DNA of 12,503 nucleotides. Origin: Myxococcota bacterium (GTDB taxonomy: Bacteria; Myxococcota_A; UBA9160; PR03). Numbering within the stretch: position 1 is the first letter of the stretch; the number at the start of each line of letters is the position of its first letter. A model generated the notes under the pieces. The model saw nothing but the letters and a program-made list of their open reading frames with translations, did no database searches and was not told the DNA's origin. The translations under genes and the position numbers were made by a program. This document shows, one piece after another, positions 1 through 7,548 of this stretch. Location of the stretch: assembly GCA_030066475.1 (NCBI GenBank), contig JASJBO010000268.1:1-12503 (forward strand), read 5' to 3'.

Positions 1-10
1 GCTCTGCGTT

Positions 11-51
11 GCGAAACCTCGCCGTAGCTGCGGCTATGGCTGCGGTTTCGC
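11..51. repeat. 16-bp stem-loop in the leader of the envelope operon
   Basis: Seen directly: GCGAAACC (11-18) is the exact reverse complement of GGTTTCGC (44-51). Inside it, GCCGTAGC (21-28) pairs with GCTATGGC (33-40) through seven Watson-Crick pairs and one G-U, leaving a 4-nt loop (TGCG) and a small internal bulge (TC opposite TGC). The structure lies outside any convincing gene, 74 nt before the first start codon, and has no T-tract in either direction, so a classical intrinsic terminator is not supported. By memory it resembles dispersed hairpin repeats or ends of small mobile elements in high-GC proteobacteria, but I cannot verify this. It could also be the end of an upstream transcript or a 5' leader structure. 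Confidence 0.6.
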
Positions 52-104
52 GCCTTGATCTCGGGCCGAATCCGCGCGCCAGGCTCGGTCCGGGTTCTTC
101 AACG

Positions 105-118
105 GGCTGCTAGCAGCC
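105..118. repeat. Perfect 14-bp palindrome just before the first gene
   Basis: GGCTGCTAGCAGCC equals its own reverse complement, centred on CTAG. It ends six bases before the ATG at 125, in the place where a ribosome binding site would normally sit. No Shine-Dalgarno sequence is visible there. Possible roles are an operator for a dimeric regulator, a small hairpin that modulates initiation, or the end of the repeat element that seems to fill 11-118. The sequence does not decide between these. Confidence 0.5.
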
Positions 119-124
119 TGCGCG

Positions 125-1735
125 ATGAGCGCGGCGCCCGCGCGGCGCTTCGACGGCGCGGCCTGGCTCGCCTTGGCGTTGCTGCTCGCCGTCGCGGCAG
201 CCCTGCGCTGGGTCGCCTGGCTGCGCACGGTCGCCATCTTCAACGACGGGCCGCGCTTCCTGGCGCAGGCCCAGGCGATGGAGGCGGGCGACTGGCGCAC
301 GGCCTTCGCGGAGGCGTACCACCCGCTCTACGCGCTCGCGACGCTCGCGGTCCACCGGCTCGGGCCCGACTGGGAGACGGCCGGCGCCGTGGTCTCGATC
401 GCGGGTGGCACGGCGGCGGTCGGCTTCCTGTTCCTGTTCCTGCGCGAGACCTTCGGATCGCCGGTCGACTGGCTCGGGGCAGGCTTGCTGGCCGTGCAGA
501 GCCGGGCCATCGAGTTCGCCTCCGACGTGCAGAGCGACGGCCTGTACCTGGGCCTGTTCGCCGCGGCGCTGTGGGCATCGTGGCGGGCGCTCGCGTCGCG
601 CTCGTCGCGGGTCGCCGTGGGCGCCGGCCTGCTGGCGGGGCTGGCCTACTGGACGCGGCCCGAGGGCCTCGGTGTGGCGCTCGCGACGGCCGGCGTCGGT
701 GTGCTGCACTGCGCGCGGGGGCACTGGCCCCGGACCGAGTGGCGCTGGGTCGCGGCCCTGGCACTCGGCGCCGTCCTGCTGACCGCTCCCTACGTGGTCC
801 TGCTCCACGCCGAGACCGGCGAGTGGCGGTTGACGAGCAAGAAGTCGGTCTCGCAGCTGGTGGGCGCGCCGACCGGCGCGGTCGCGCCGACCCCGGCCCG
901 ATCCGTCCCGCCGCAGGCCTCGCCGACGCGACGGCCCGGGTCCGTGGCCCCGCCGGCGCTGCCCGACCCCCCGCCGCCGGCCGCGGGGGAGCGAGGCTGG
1001 TGGGAGGCCGCCCGTGAGCTGGTCGGGCACGCGCGCTCGACCTCCCGCTACGCCGTGATCCTGCTGGTGCCCCTCGGGCTCTGGATCTCGCGCGGTTGGC
1101 CGGGCGAGCGAGGCCTGTTCCTGCTGAGCCTGGTGGCGATCTACGGCGCGGTCCTGTTCGCGCTCACCCTCAACGCGGGCTACGTGAGCCGCCGGCACGT
1201 ACTGCCCTTCCTGATGCTGCTGTTCGGCTACGCCGGCATCGGAGCCGTGGCCGGCGGCGAGCTGCTCGGGCGGGGCTGGCAGCGCGCCACGGGTGGGCGG
1301 GGCGAGGTGCGGCCAGTCGTGGCGGCCACCTGCGGGGCGCTCCTGATCGCCGGCCTGACGCTGCACCGGCAGGCGGAGCCCAAGCGGTCGGACCAGTGGG
1401 CGGAGCGCCGCGCGGCGGAGTGGCTCCGGATCCACGCCCCCGAAGGCGGCCGCGTGGCAGGGGAGCGCCGACGGGTCGGCTACTACGCTGGAATGCCCTA
1501 CGTTTCGCTCCGGGGGGTGTCCTCGCAGGGTCTCGGTCCTCACCTGGAGCGGCTGCACGTCCGCTACGTGGTGGTCGACGAGCCGGCGCGGGCGCGGATG
1601 CTCCGGGAGCTCGCCGAGCGGGGCGCGCCCTGGGAGCTGCTCCATCACTTGGACACGCAACGGGGGGAGGCCTGGGTGTTCGGACGCCGAAGCACATCGC
1701 CTGCGCGATCCGGCCGCCGGCCTCCCGAGCGCTGA
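125..1735 (+). CDS. GT-C fold (GT39/ArnT-like) integral membrane glycosyltransferase
   Basis: A 536-residue polytopic protein that probably transfers a sugar from a polyprenyl-phosphate donor on the outer face of the inner membrane. The first TM helix is at about 11-31 and is followed by a loop with Asp41 (motif FNDGPRFLAQ), where GT-C enzymes carry their catalytic acidic residue. Next come YHPLYALATLAVHRL (65-79), recalling the HPPLY region of GT39 proteins, and further helices at about 86-106, 117-150, 165-193 and 207-227. After a proline-rich loop (about 248-288) helices resume at 309-320 and 329-348, then YVSRRHVLPFLMLLFG (353-368) and a last helix near 398-414. The C-terminal 120 residues are soluble. 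The ATG at 125 was chosen because the first TM helix follows directly, although no Shine-Dalgarno is visible. The stop lies 3 nt before the next start, so the two are probably co-translated. Substrate unknown. Confidence 0.75.
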   Translation: MSAAPARRFDGAAWLALALLLAVAAALRWVAWLRTVAIFNDGPRFLAQAQAMEAGDWRTAFAEAYHPLYALATLAVHRLGPDWETAGAVVSIAGGTAAVGFLFLFLRETFGSPVDWLGAGLLAVQSRAIEFASDVQSDGLYLGLFAAALWASWRALASRSSRVAVGAGLLAGLAYWTRPEGLGVALATAGVGVLHCARGHWPRTEWRWVAALALGAVLLTAPYVVLLHAETGEWRLTSKKSVSQLVGAPTGAVAPTPARSVPPQASPTRRPGSVAPPALPDPPPPAAGERGWWEAARELVGHARSTSRYAVILLVPLGLWISRGWPGERGLFLLSLVAIYGAVLFALTLNAGYVSRRHVLPFLMLLFGYAGIGAVAGGELLGRGWQRATGGRGEVRPVVAATCGALLIAGLTLHRQAEPKRSDQWAERRAAEWLRIHAPEGGRVAGERRRVGYYAGMPYVSLRGVSSQGLGPHLERLHVRYVVVDEPARARMLRELAERGAPWELLHHLDTQRGEAWVFGRRSTSPARSGRRPPER

Positions 1736-1738
1736 GCC

Positions 1739-3124
1739 ATGCTGAGACGCCGCACCGAGGTCTTCCGCACCACGTTGCTGCTCATCGACCTGCTGTTCGC
1801 GGCGGTCGCCTGGCTCGTGGCCTACCACGTGCGCTTCTACAGCGTGTTCCCCGCGCCGCTCGGGATCCCCGAATTCGGTCCCTACCTGGCGGCGCTCGTG
1901 CTGATCCTTCCGCTCTGGGGCTGGGTGTTCCGGGTTCGCGGGCTCTACGCGCCGCGCCGCACCGAGGGCATGGTCGCCGAGATCGCCGACGTGTTCGGCG
2001 CGGTCACGACGGTGGTCGTGATCCTCGTGTTCCTGACGTTCTTCCTGCGCAGCTATTTCTTCTCGCGCGGTGTGATCCTGCTGTTCTACGCCCTGTCGAT
2101 CGGCACGGTCGCCGCCTACCGAGTGCTGGCCCGCAAGCTCGTGCGGATCATGCACGGCCAGGGTCACAACCTCGCCTCGGTGCTCGTGGTCGGCGGCGGC
2201 CGGCTGGCCGAGCACGTGATCGAGTGCATCCACGAGCACCCGGAGGCGGGATTGCGCGTGGTGGGCGTGCTGACCGAGAACCCCGAGCTGCCTCGCGTGC
2301 GGGGCGTCCCGACGCTGGGCCGCTACGAGCAGGTCAAGAAGGTGCTCCAGCTCTGCCAGGCGTCGCAGGTCATCCTGGCGCTGCCGCGCGAGGAGAGCGG
2401 GCACGTCGAGCAGCTGCTGGCGCAGCTCGACGACGAGCTGGTCGACGTGCGCCTGGTGCCCGACCTGCTGCACATCGTGACCCTGCGCAGCTCGGTCGAG
2501 GACTTCGACGGGATGCCGATGATCGCGCTGCGCGACACCCCGCTGGTGGGCTGGGCCGCGATCCAGAAGCGCATCTTCGACATCGTCGTCGCCGGCGCCG
2601 TGCTGCTGATCTCGGCGCCCCTGGTGGGGGCGATCGCCGCGGCCCTGTGGCTGCGCCACGGCCGGCCGATCCTCTACACCCAGGAGCGCATGGGGCTCGA
2701 CGGGCGCGTCTTCCGCATGATCAAGTTCCGCACCATGAAGCGCGACGCCGAGCGCGACACGGGGCCGGTGTGGGCGCGCCGAGGGGACCCGCGCCAGACC
2801 CGTCTGGGCCGCTTCCTGCGCCGGACGAGTCTCGACGAGCTCCCGCAGCTCTGGAACGTGCTGCGCGGCGACATGAGCCTGGTGGGGCCGCGTCCCGAGC
2901 GGCCCGTGTTCATCGAGCAGTTCCGCCGCGAGGTGCCCGGCTACATGCTGCGCCACAAGGTGAAGGCTGGACTGACGGGCTGGGCGCAGATCCACCGCTG
3001 GCGAGGCGACACCTCCGTGCACGAGCGCATCGAGCACGACCTCTACTACATCCAGAACTGGTCACTCGGTCTGGACGTGCGCATCCTGCTGATGACCCTC
3101 TGGCGCTCGCGCCTGCCGTCGTAG
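1739..3124 (+). CDS. Exopolysaccharide polyprenyl-phosphate sugar phosphotransferase (WcaJ-like)
   Basis: A 461-residue initiating enzyme that would move a hexose-1-phosphate from a UDP-sugar onto undecaprenyl phosphate at the cytoplasmic face, starting an exopolysaccharide repeat unit. The N-terminal half has four TM helices (about 14-31, 48-66, 85-103, 108-128), then a Rossmann-like domain beginning with [17 protein letters not shown] (146-162). The catalytic bacterial sugar transferase domain starts at [10 protein letters not shown] (277-286) with a membrane-dipping hairpin to about 304. It carries FRMIKFRTM (325-333), [20 protein letters not shown] (364-383) with the Asp366-Glu367 dyad, PRPER, and [10 protein letters not shown] (409-418). 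Length and layout match the two-part WcaJ/EpsE-type family (usually 450-480). The start lies 3 nt after the previous stop. The sugar cannot be told from sequence. The exosortase downstream agrees with the known co-occurrence of such transferases with PEP-CTERM systems. Confidence 0.92.
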   Translation: MLRRRTEVFRTTLLLIDLLFAAVAWLVAYHVRFYSVFPAPLGIPEFGPYLAALVLILPLWGWVFRVRGLYAPRRTEGMVAEIADVFGAVTTVVVILVFLTFFLRSYFFSRGVILLFYALSIGTVAAYRVLARKLVRIMHGQGHNLASVLVVGGGRLAEHVIECIHEHPEAGLRVVGVLTENPELPRVRGVPTLGRYEQVKKVLQLCQASQVILALPREESGHVEQLLAQLDDELVDVRLVPDLLHIVTLRSSVEDFDGMPMIALRDTPLVGWAAIQKRIFDIVVAGAVLLISAPLVGAIAAALWLRHGRPILYTQERMGLDGRVFRMIKFRTMKRDAERDTGPVWARRGDPRQTRLGRFLRRTSLDELPQLWNVLRGDMSLVGPRPERPVFIEQFRREVPGYMLRHKVKAGLTGWAQIHRWRGDTSVHERIEHDLYYIQNWSLGLDVRILLMTLWRSRLPS

Positions 3125-3153
3125 GCGCTTCGCTACCGTTCCACTCCGAACCC

Positions 3154-4779
3154 ATGGCGAACGAAGTCAGGCCCACCACCGAGGCGTCGCTCGAGGAGAC
3201 GCCTGCCGCGCCCGCGCCCGACTCGGGAGCGGCGCGCGGCGCGTCGTCGCGCCCGTCCTGGCGCGGCGCCCTGCTCGCGCTGGCCGTCGTCTCGGCCGCG
3301 TTCGCGTTCCGGGCGATCGCCGGCTTCGAGCCCGAGGCCCGAGGCGATCTCGAGGGCGTCGAGGGCTTCTTCTTCGCGCCCTCCGGCAGCTCGCCGGGGC
3401 TGGTGTTCGCCACGACGGCGTGGCTGTTCTCGCGGCGCTGGCGCCGGCTGCGCGCGGCGGTGGGCGATCCGCCGCGGCCGCTCGCGGGCGCCCTGCTGCT
3501 GCTGCCGGCCGCCGCCCTGTGCGTGTGGGCGCACTACGTGACGGCGCCGGTGCTCCTGATCCCGGCGCTCACGCTGCTGCTGCTCGGAGGCTCGCTCGCG
3601 ATCGCGGGCGGGCGCGCGTTCCGGGCGATGCGCTTTCCGGCGCTGTTCCTGCTGTTCGCGGTGCCGATCCCGACGATCGTGGTGAACCAGATCATCTTTC
3701 CGATGCAGCTCGCCACCGCCGAGCTGACCACCTGGCTGCTCAACCAGGTCGGGCTCGAGGCGGTCTCGATCGGCGATCGCATCCTCCACGCGGGCGCCGT
3801 CTTCCAGGTGATCGAGTCGTGCAGCGGCCTGCGCACGACCGAGACCATCTTCATGAGCTCGTTCCTCTACATCGAGCTGTTCCGCCGCTCCCGCACCCGC
3901 TCGATCCTGCTGGTCGCGTCCGCGCCCGCGATCGGGCTGCTCTGCAACCAGGTGCGCGTGCTGTCGATCGTGCTCAATCCGTACTCCCGGTTCTCGGCGG
4001 TCCACACCGCGCAGGGCCTGGTGATGCTGGTGGCCGGGGTGCTGCTGCTCGCGGTCGCCGACTGGGTGCTCGGCAAGCTGCTGCGCGACCGGGACCCCGG
4101 TCCGCTGCGCTGGAAGGTGCGCCGCACGCCGCCGCCCCTGCCCGCGGCCCCGGTCGTCGCGCTGGCGCTGCTCGGGCTGGCGCTGGCGGCCTCGACGGCG
4201 TGGCTGCCGCCGTGGAAGCCGGGCCTCTCCCAGCTGCCGCAGCTCAGCTCGCTGCCGCCCAAGCACGACGGCTGGCGGGCCGAGGGACTGAAGCTCGACG
4301 ACACCTACCTGGGCTCGATCCAGTTCTCGGAATGGGTGCACCGGCGCTACACGCGCGGCGAGGACGAGGTCGAGATCCTGCTCGGCGGCGACCGGCGGCT
4401 CAGCGCCTCGGTGAACATGCTGTCGACCAAGGTCGCGAGCCCGGGCAGCGGCTGGGAGATCGTCGATCAGTTCCCCACGGCGCTCGGCTCCGAGGGGCTG
4501 GTGGTCACCACCAGCGTCGCCGCCACGCCCGGCGAGCGCCGGCTGGTGCAGCACTGGTACGTCGGGGTCGACTCGCTGCCCGAGGAGATCGCCCGATCGC
4601 TGCTGGCCCTCGACCGCGGCCCCTGGCGCCGCCCCGGTCGGGCCGTGGTCGTGCGCGTCAGCACCCGGATCGAGCCGCGCACCTCCGGCCGCTCCGGCGC
4701 CGCCCAACGCCTCGAGAGCTTCCTCACCTCCTTCCAGACCTCCCTCGCCGAGCTCACCACCCAGCCCCTCGACCTCTGA
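3154..4779 (+). CDS. Exosortase with fused EpsI-like C-terminal domain
   Basis: A 541-residue inner-membrane cysteine protease/transpeptidase expected to cleave PEP-CTERM-type sorting signals. After a hydrophilic Ala/Pro-rich head (1-36) come about eight TM helices up to residue 305. The catalytic triad known for exosortases is visible: Cys223 in FQVIESCSGLRTTE, Arg268 in LLCNQVRVLSIV and His284 in FSAVHTAQGLVML. Another helix at about 331-350 leads into a periplasmic EpsI/DUF3485-like domain (about 365-510) with WRAEGLKLDD, a central YTRGEDEVEILL strand and a QHWYVGVDS segment. Fusion of EpsI to the exosortase is known, for instance in many XrtA proteins, but I cannot assign the subtype. The ATG at 3154 is preferred because upstream codons in the same frame lie over the sugar transferase gene; no clear Shine-Dalgarno is seen in the 29-nt gap. 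No PEP-CTERM substrate is encoded in this window. Confidence 0.9.
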   Translation: MANEVRPTTEASLEETPAAPAPDSGAARGASSRPSWRGALLALAVVSAAFAFRAIAGFEPEARGDLEGVEGFFFAPSGSSPGLVFATTAWLFSRRWRRLRAAVGDPPRPLAGALLLLPAAALCVWAHYVTAPVLLIPALTLLLLGGSLAIAGGRAFRAMRFPALFLLFAVPIPTIVVNQIIFPMQLATAELTTWLLNQVGLEAVSIGDRILHAGAVFQVIESCSGLRTTETIFMSSFLYIELFRRSRTRSILLVASAPAIGLLCNQVRVLSIVLNPYSRFSAVHTAQGLVMLVAGVLLLAVADWVLGKLLRDRDPGPLRWKVRRTPPPLPAAPVVALALLGLALAASTAWLPPWKPGLSQLPQLSSLPPKHDGWRAEGLKLDDTYLGSIQFSEWVHRRYTRGEDEVEILLGGDRRLSASVNMLSTKVASPGSGWEIVDQFPTALGSEGLVVTTSVAATPGERRLVQHWYVGVDSLPEEIARSLLALDRGPWRRPGRAVVVRVSTRIEPRTSGRSGAAQRLESFLTSFQTSLAELTTQPLDL

Positions 4780-4780
4780 A

Positions 4781-4848
4781 GGGGACGGTGGTTAAGAAGT
4801 TCAGTAGTTCCCAGTGGGGAACTACTGAACTTCTTAACCAACGTCCCC
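4781..4848. repeat. 68-nt near-perfect inverted repeat between convergent genes (REP/REPIN-like; possible bidirectional terminator)
   Basis: The left arm (4781-4812) pairs with the right arm (4817-4848) across a 4-nt loop (AGTG) at 31 of 32 positions; the only mismatch is G4788 against A4841. The inner 24 bp are perfect. The arms begin with GGGGACG and contain GGTTAAGAAG, followed by an octamer-like pattern, AGAAGTTC then AGTAGTTC. The inner arms are clearly AT-richer than the flanking coding DNA. It starts one base after the exosortase stop and ends three bases before the c-di-GMP gene stop. Such a hairpin can end transcription from both sides, although T-tracts are lacking. The perfect symmetry and composition suggest a dispersed REP-type or small palindromic mobile element; no transposase of the REP-associated (RAYT/Y1) type is in the window. 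Confidence 0.85.
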
Positions 4849-4851
4849 CCC

Positions 4852-7548
4852 TCAGGAGCGACGGCGGGTGCGGCGGCGTTTCTTGGGGGCCTTGGCGGTG
4901 ACTTCGGCGAGGGCGCGGGGGACCTGGTCGGCGGGGACGGGCTGGCTGTAGAGGAAGCCCTGGATCTCGTCGCAGCCGAGCTCGATCAGGGTGTCGCGCT
5001 GCTCCTCGGTCTCGACGCCCTCGACGGTGACGCGCAGCCCGAGCAGCTTGGTCATCGCGATGATCGCCTGGGTGAGCGCCGCGTCGGCCGGGTCGCTCGC
5101 CACGCGCGCCACGAACGAGCGGTCGATCTTCACGGTGTCGATCGGCAGCTTGCGCAGGTAGCTGAGCGACGAGTAGCCGGTGCCGAAATCGTCGAGCGAG
5201 AGCTCGAGGCCCATCTCCTTGAGCTGACCGAGCAGCCGGACGGCGCGCTCCTCGTCGCGCATCAGCGTGCTCTCGGTGATTTCGAGCTCGAGCCGCGACG
5301 GGTCGAGACCAGTCTCGGCGAGTGCGGCCGCCACGGTCCCGACGAAGCCGTCCTCCTCGACCTGGTGCACCGAGAGATTCACCGACACGCGCAGCGGCGG
5401 GCCGTCGTCGCCCGGCCAGCGCATCGCCTCGGCGACGGCGGTGCGCAGCACCCAGGCCCCGATCGGCCGGATCAGCCGCGTCTCCTCGGCGAGCGGGATG
5501 AACTCGTCCGGCAGCCGCACGCCGTGCTCGGGATCGCGCCAGCGCAGCAGCGCCTCGAGCGCCGTCACGCGCCCGGTCGCCGCGTCGACGCGCGGCTGGT
5601 AGTACAGCTCCAGCTCCTCGCGCTCGAGCGCGCGGCGCAGCTTGCTCTCGAGCCGCAGCCGGTGGAACGCCGCCTCCTGCATCGACTCGGCGTAGAACTG
5701 GAAGTTGTTCCGCCCGCGCTGCTTGGCGTGGTACATCGCGGTGTCGGAGTTGCGCAGCAGGTCCTCGACGCTCTCGCCGTCCTCGGGCCAGGTGGTGACC
5801 CCGAGGCTGCCGGTCACGATCACCTCCTGCCCGCGCACGTCGAAGGGCCGCGCCAGCGACCCGAGCACGCGCTCCGCCACGCCGCGCGACTCGGCGGGCG
5901 ACTCCTGCTCGGGGATCAGGATCGTGAACTCGTCGCCCCCCAGCCGCGCCACCAGCGCCCCCGAGCGCTCGGGCCCGTGCGCGCTGTACACGCAGCGCAC
6001 CAGGCGGTCGGCCACCTGCTTGAGCAGCTCGTCCCCGTAGGAGTGGCCGAGGGTGTCGTTGATGATCTTGAAGTGGTCGATGTCGAGGAAGATCACGCCG
6101 ACGCCGCGCTGGACGTGGCGCGCCTCCTCGAGCGCCAGGTGCAGGCGCTCCTCGAACAGCCGGCGGTTGGCCAGCCCGGTCAGGCTGTCGTGATAGGCGA
6201 GATAGCGGACCTGGTCCTCGACGAGCTTGCGCTCGGTGATGTCCTGCGCCGTGCCCTCCACCCGGGGCGGGCCGCCGTTGGCCGCGAGCGCCTCGCCCTG
6301 GGTGTGCAGGATGCGCTCGGTCCCGTCGTGCAGCAGCGTGCGGTGGTCGAGCTGGAACGCCTGCCCGTGCTGGATGCAGCGCTCGAGCGCCGCCTCGAGC
6401 GCGGTCCGGTCGCCGGGATGCGCGCGCTCGACCATCAGGCGCCAGGAGAGCGGGCCGTGGCCCGGCCGCAGCTCGAAGATGCGCCGGAACTCCTCGGAGC
6501 CCTCGAGCGCGCCGGAGCCGATGTCGATCGTCCAGCTTCCCAGGTGCGCGAAGCGCTGCGCGCTGGCGAGGCGGCCCTGGGTCACCTCGAGCCGGTCGAG
6601 CATCCCGTTGAGCGCGCGCGCCACGTCACCGATCTCGTCGGTGCGGTCGATCTCGAGCCGCGTCTCGAACTCGCCGGCGCCGATCCGCTCCGCCGCCTTC
6701 TGGATCGTGCGGATCGGCAGCACCAGCCGGCGCCCCACCGCGGTGCCGGCGGCGAGCGCCACCAGGAACGCCACCAGACCGGCCGCGATCAGGTTGGCCC
6801 GCGCGTTGCGCAGCGCCGCGCGCTCGGCGGCCACCGACGTCGCGACGCGCACCTCGAGCGGGCCCGCGCGCCGCACGGTCTCGACCAGCGCCTCCGCCTC
6901 GGGGCCGTGCGACGCGCCCACCGCAACCTGCGCGCCGCACAGCGCCGACCACTCCTCGAGCAGCTCGGTCGCGAGCGGGTCGACGGCGAGCAGCCGGCCC
7001 ACCCGGCGCCCGGCCGTGCGCAGGGGCACGCTGCTGGTGACGTACAGGCGCCCCTCGTGCTCGGTCAGGGCCGCCGCCGGCGCATCGGGCGCATCGCCCA
7101 CGGGGGTCTGAAGCAGCGCGTTCTCGAGCAGACCGGACGTGCCCGCCCGCGCCACGGGCTGTTCGGCCGCGTCCAGGAACGCCACCAGCGCGGCGCCGTG
7201 GCGGCGCACCAGCCGCTCGGCGTGGTAGACGAGGGTCGGCTGGTGCCCGGCCTCGAGGTTCGCGCGGAACTGCGGCGTCCCCGAGATCGCCGCGTAGCGC
7301 TCGGCGCTGGCCTCCAGGTGCTGCGCCAGGAGCTGGTCGGCGGCCGTGGTCGCGCGCGCGAGACGCTCGTGCGCGGCCTTCTCGAGGTCCATCCCGAGCG
7401 ACCGGTCGAGCAGGAACAGCGCCAGCACCGTCGAGAGCGCCGCGGTCGCGCCCAGCAGCACCAGCAGCCGCGACCCGATCGTGACGCGCGCACCGCGGCC
7501 CAGCGCGCGCGCGCGGCGCGCCGCCCTCCGCGCCGAGGCCGGGATCAC
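4852..7548 (-). CDS. Membrane sensor GGDEF-EAL protein (HAMP-PAS-GGDEF-EAL), c-di-GMP turnover
   Basis: An 898-residue bifunctional-type c-di-GMP protein. The order is a basic N-terminus, TM1 (about 27-47), a periplasmic sensor region of about 200 residues, TM2 (about 252-271), HAMP (272-325), PAS (about 335-440, ending in EGTAQDITERK), GGDEF (445-615) and EAL (635-880), then a very basic tail (KKRRRTRRRS). The cyclase motif GGDEF (537-541) is intact, but the RxxD inhibitory site expected just before it reads RSGA. The phosphodiesterase residues are all there: EALLRW (664-669), VNLS (723-726), ELEITEST (754-761), DDFGTGYSS (786-794), KIDRSF (807-812), VEGVE (842-846) and QGF (863-865). The start is the GTG at 7548, which overlaps the upstream lipoprotein stop as GTGA; this implies translational coupling. 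Longer starts would run into the lipoprotein gene. Net activity cannot be predicted. Confidence 0.93.
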   Translation of the reverse strand: MIPASARRAARRARALGRGARVTIGSRLLVLLGATAALSTVLALFLLDRSLGMDLEKAAHERLARATTAADQLLAQHLEASAERYAAISGTPQFRANLEAGHQPTLVYHAERLVRRHGAALVAFLDAAEQPVARAGTSGLLENALLQTPVGDAPDAPAAALTEHEGRLYVTSSVPLRTAGRRVGRLLAVDPLATELLEEWSALCGAQVAVGASHGPEAEALVETVRRAGPLEVRVATSVAAERAALRNARANLIAAGLVAFLVALAAGTAVGRRLVLPIRTIQKAAERIGAGEFETRLEIDRTDEIGDVARALNGMLDRLEVTQGRLASAQRFAHLGSWTIDIGSGALEGSEEFRRIFELRPGHGPLSWRLMVERAHPGDRTALEAALERCIQHGQAFQLDHRTLLHDGTERILHTQGEALAANGGPPRVEGTAQDITERKLVEDQVRYLAYHDSLTGLANRRLFEERLHLALEEARHVQRGVGVIFLDIDHFKIINDTLGHSYGDELLKQVADRLVRCVYSAHGPERSGALVARLGGDEFTILIPEQESPAESRGVAERVLGSLARPFDVRGQEVIVTGSLGVTTWPEDGESVEDLLRNSDTAMYHAKQRGRNNFQFYAESMQEAAFHRLRLESKLRRALEREELELYYQPRVDAATGRVTALEALLRWRDPEHGVRLPDEFIPLAEETRLIRPIGAWVLRTAVAEAMRWPGDDGPPLRVSVNLSVHQVEEDGFVGTVAAALAETGLDPSRLELEITESTLMRDEERAVRLLGQLKEMGLELSLDDFGTGYSSLSYLRKLPIDTVKIDRSFVARVASDPADAALTQAIIAMTKLLGLRVTVEGVETEEQRDTLIELGCDEIQGFLYSQPVPADQVPRALAEVTAKAPKKRRRTRRRS

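Noticed and set aside
110..3037. Long open frame on the minus strand across the glycosyltransferase and sugar transferase genes
   Set aside because: It is a shadow of high-GC coding sequence: the translation is rich in Arg, His, Gln and Asp without domains, while the plus strand gives clear membrane proteins with family motifs.
1096..3153. Upstream extension of the exosortase frame
   Set aside because: The added sequence lies over the sugar transferase gene in another frame and is Arg/Ala/Gly-rich nonsense; the natural start is the ATG at 3154.
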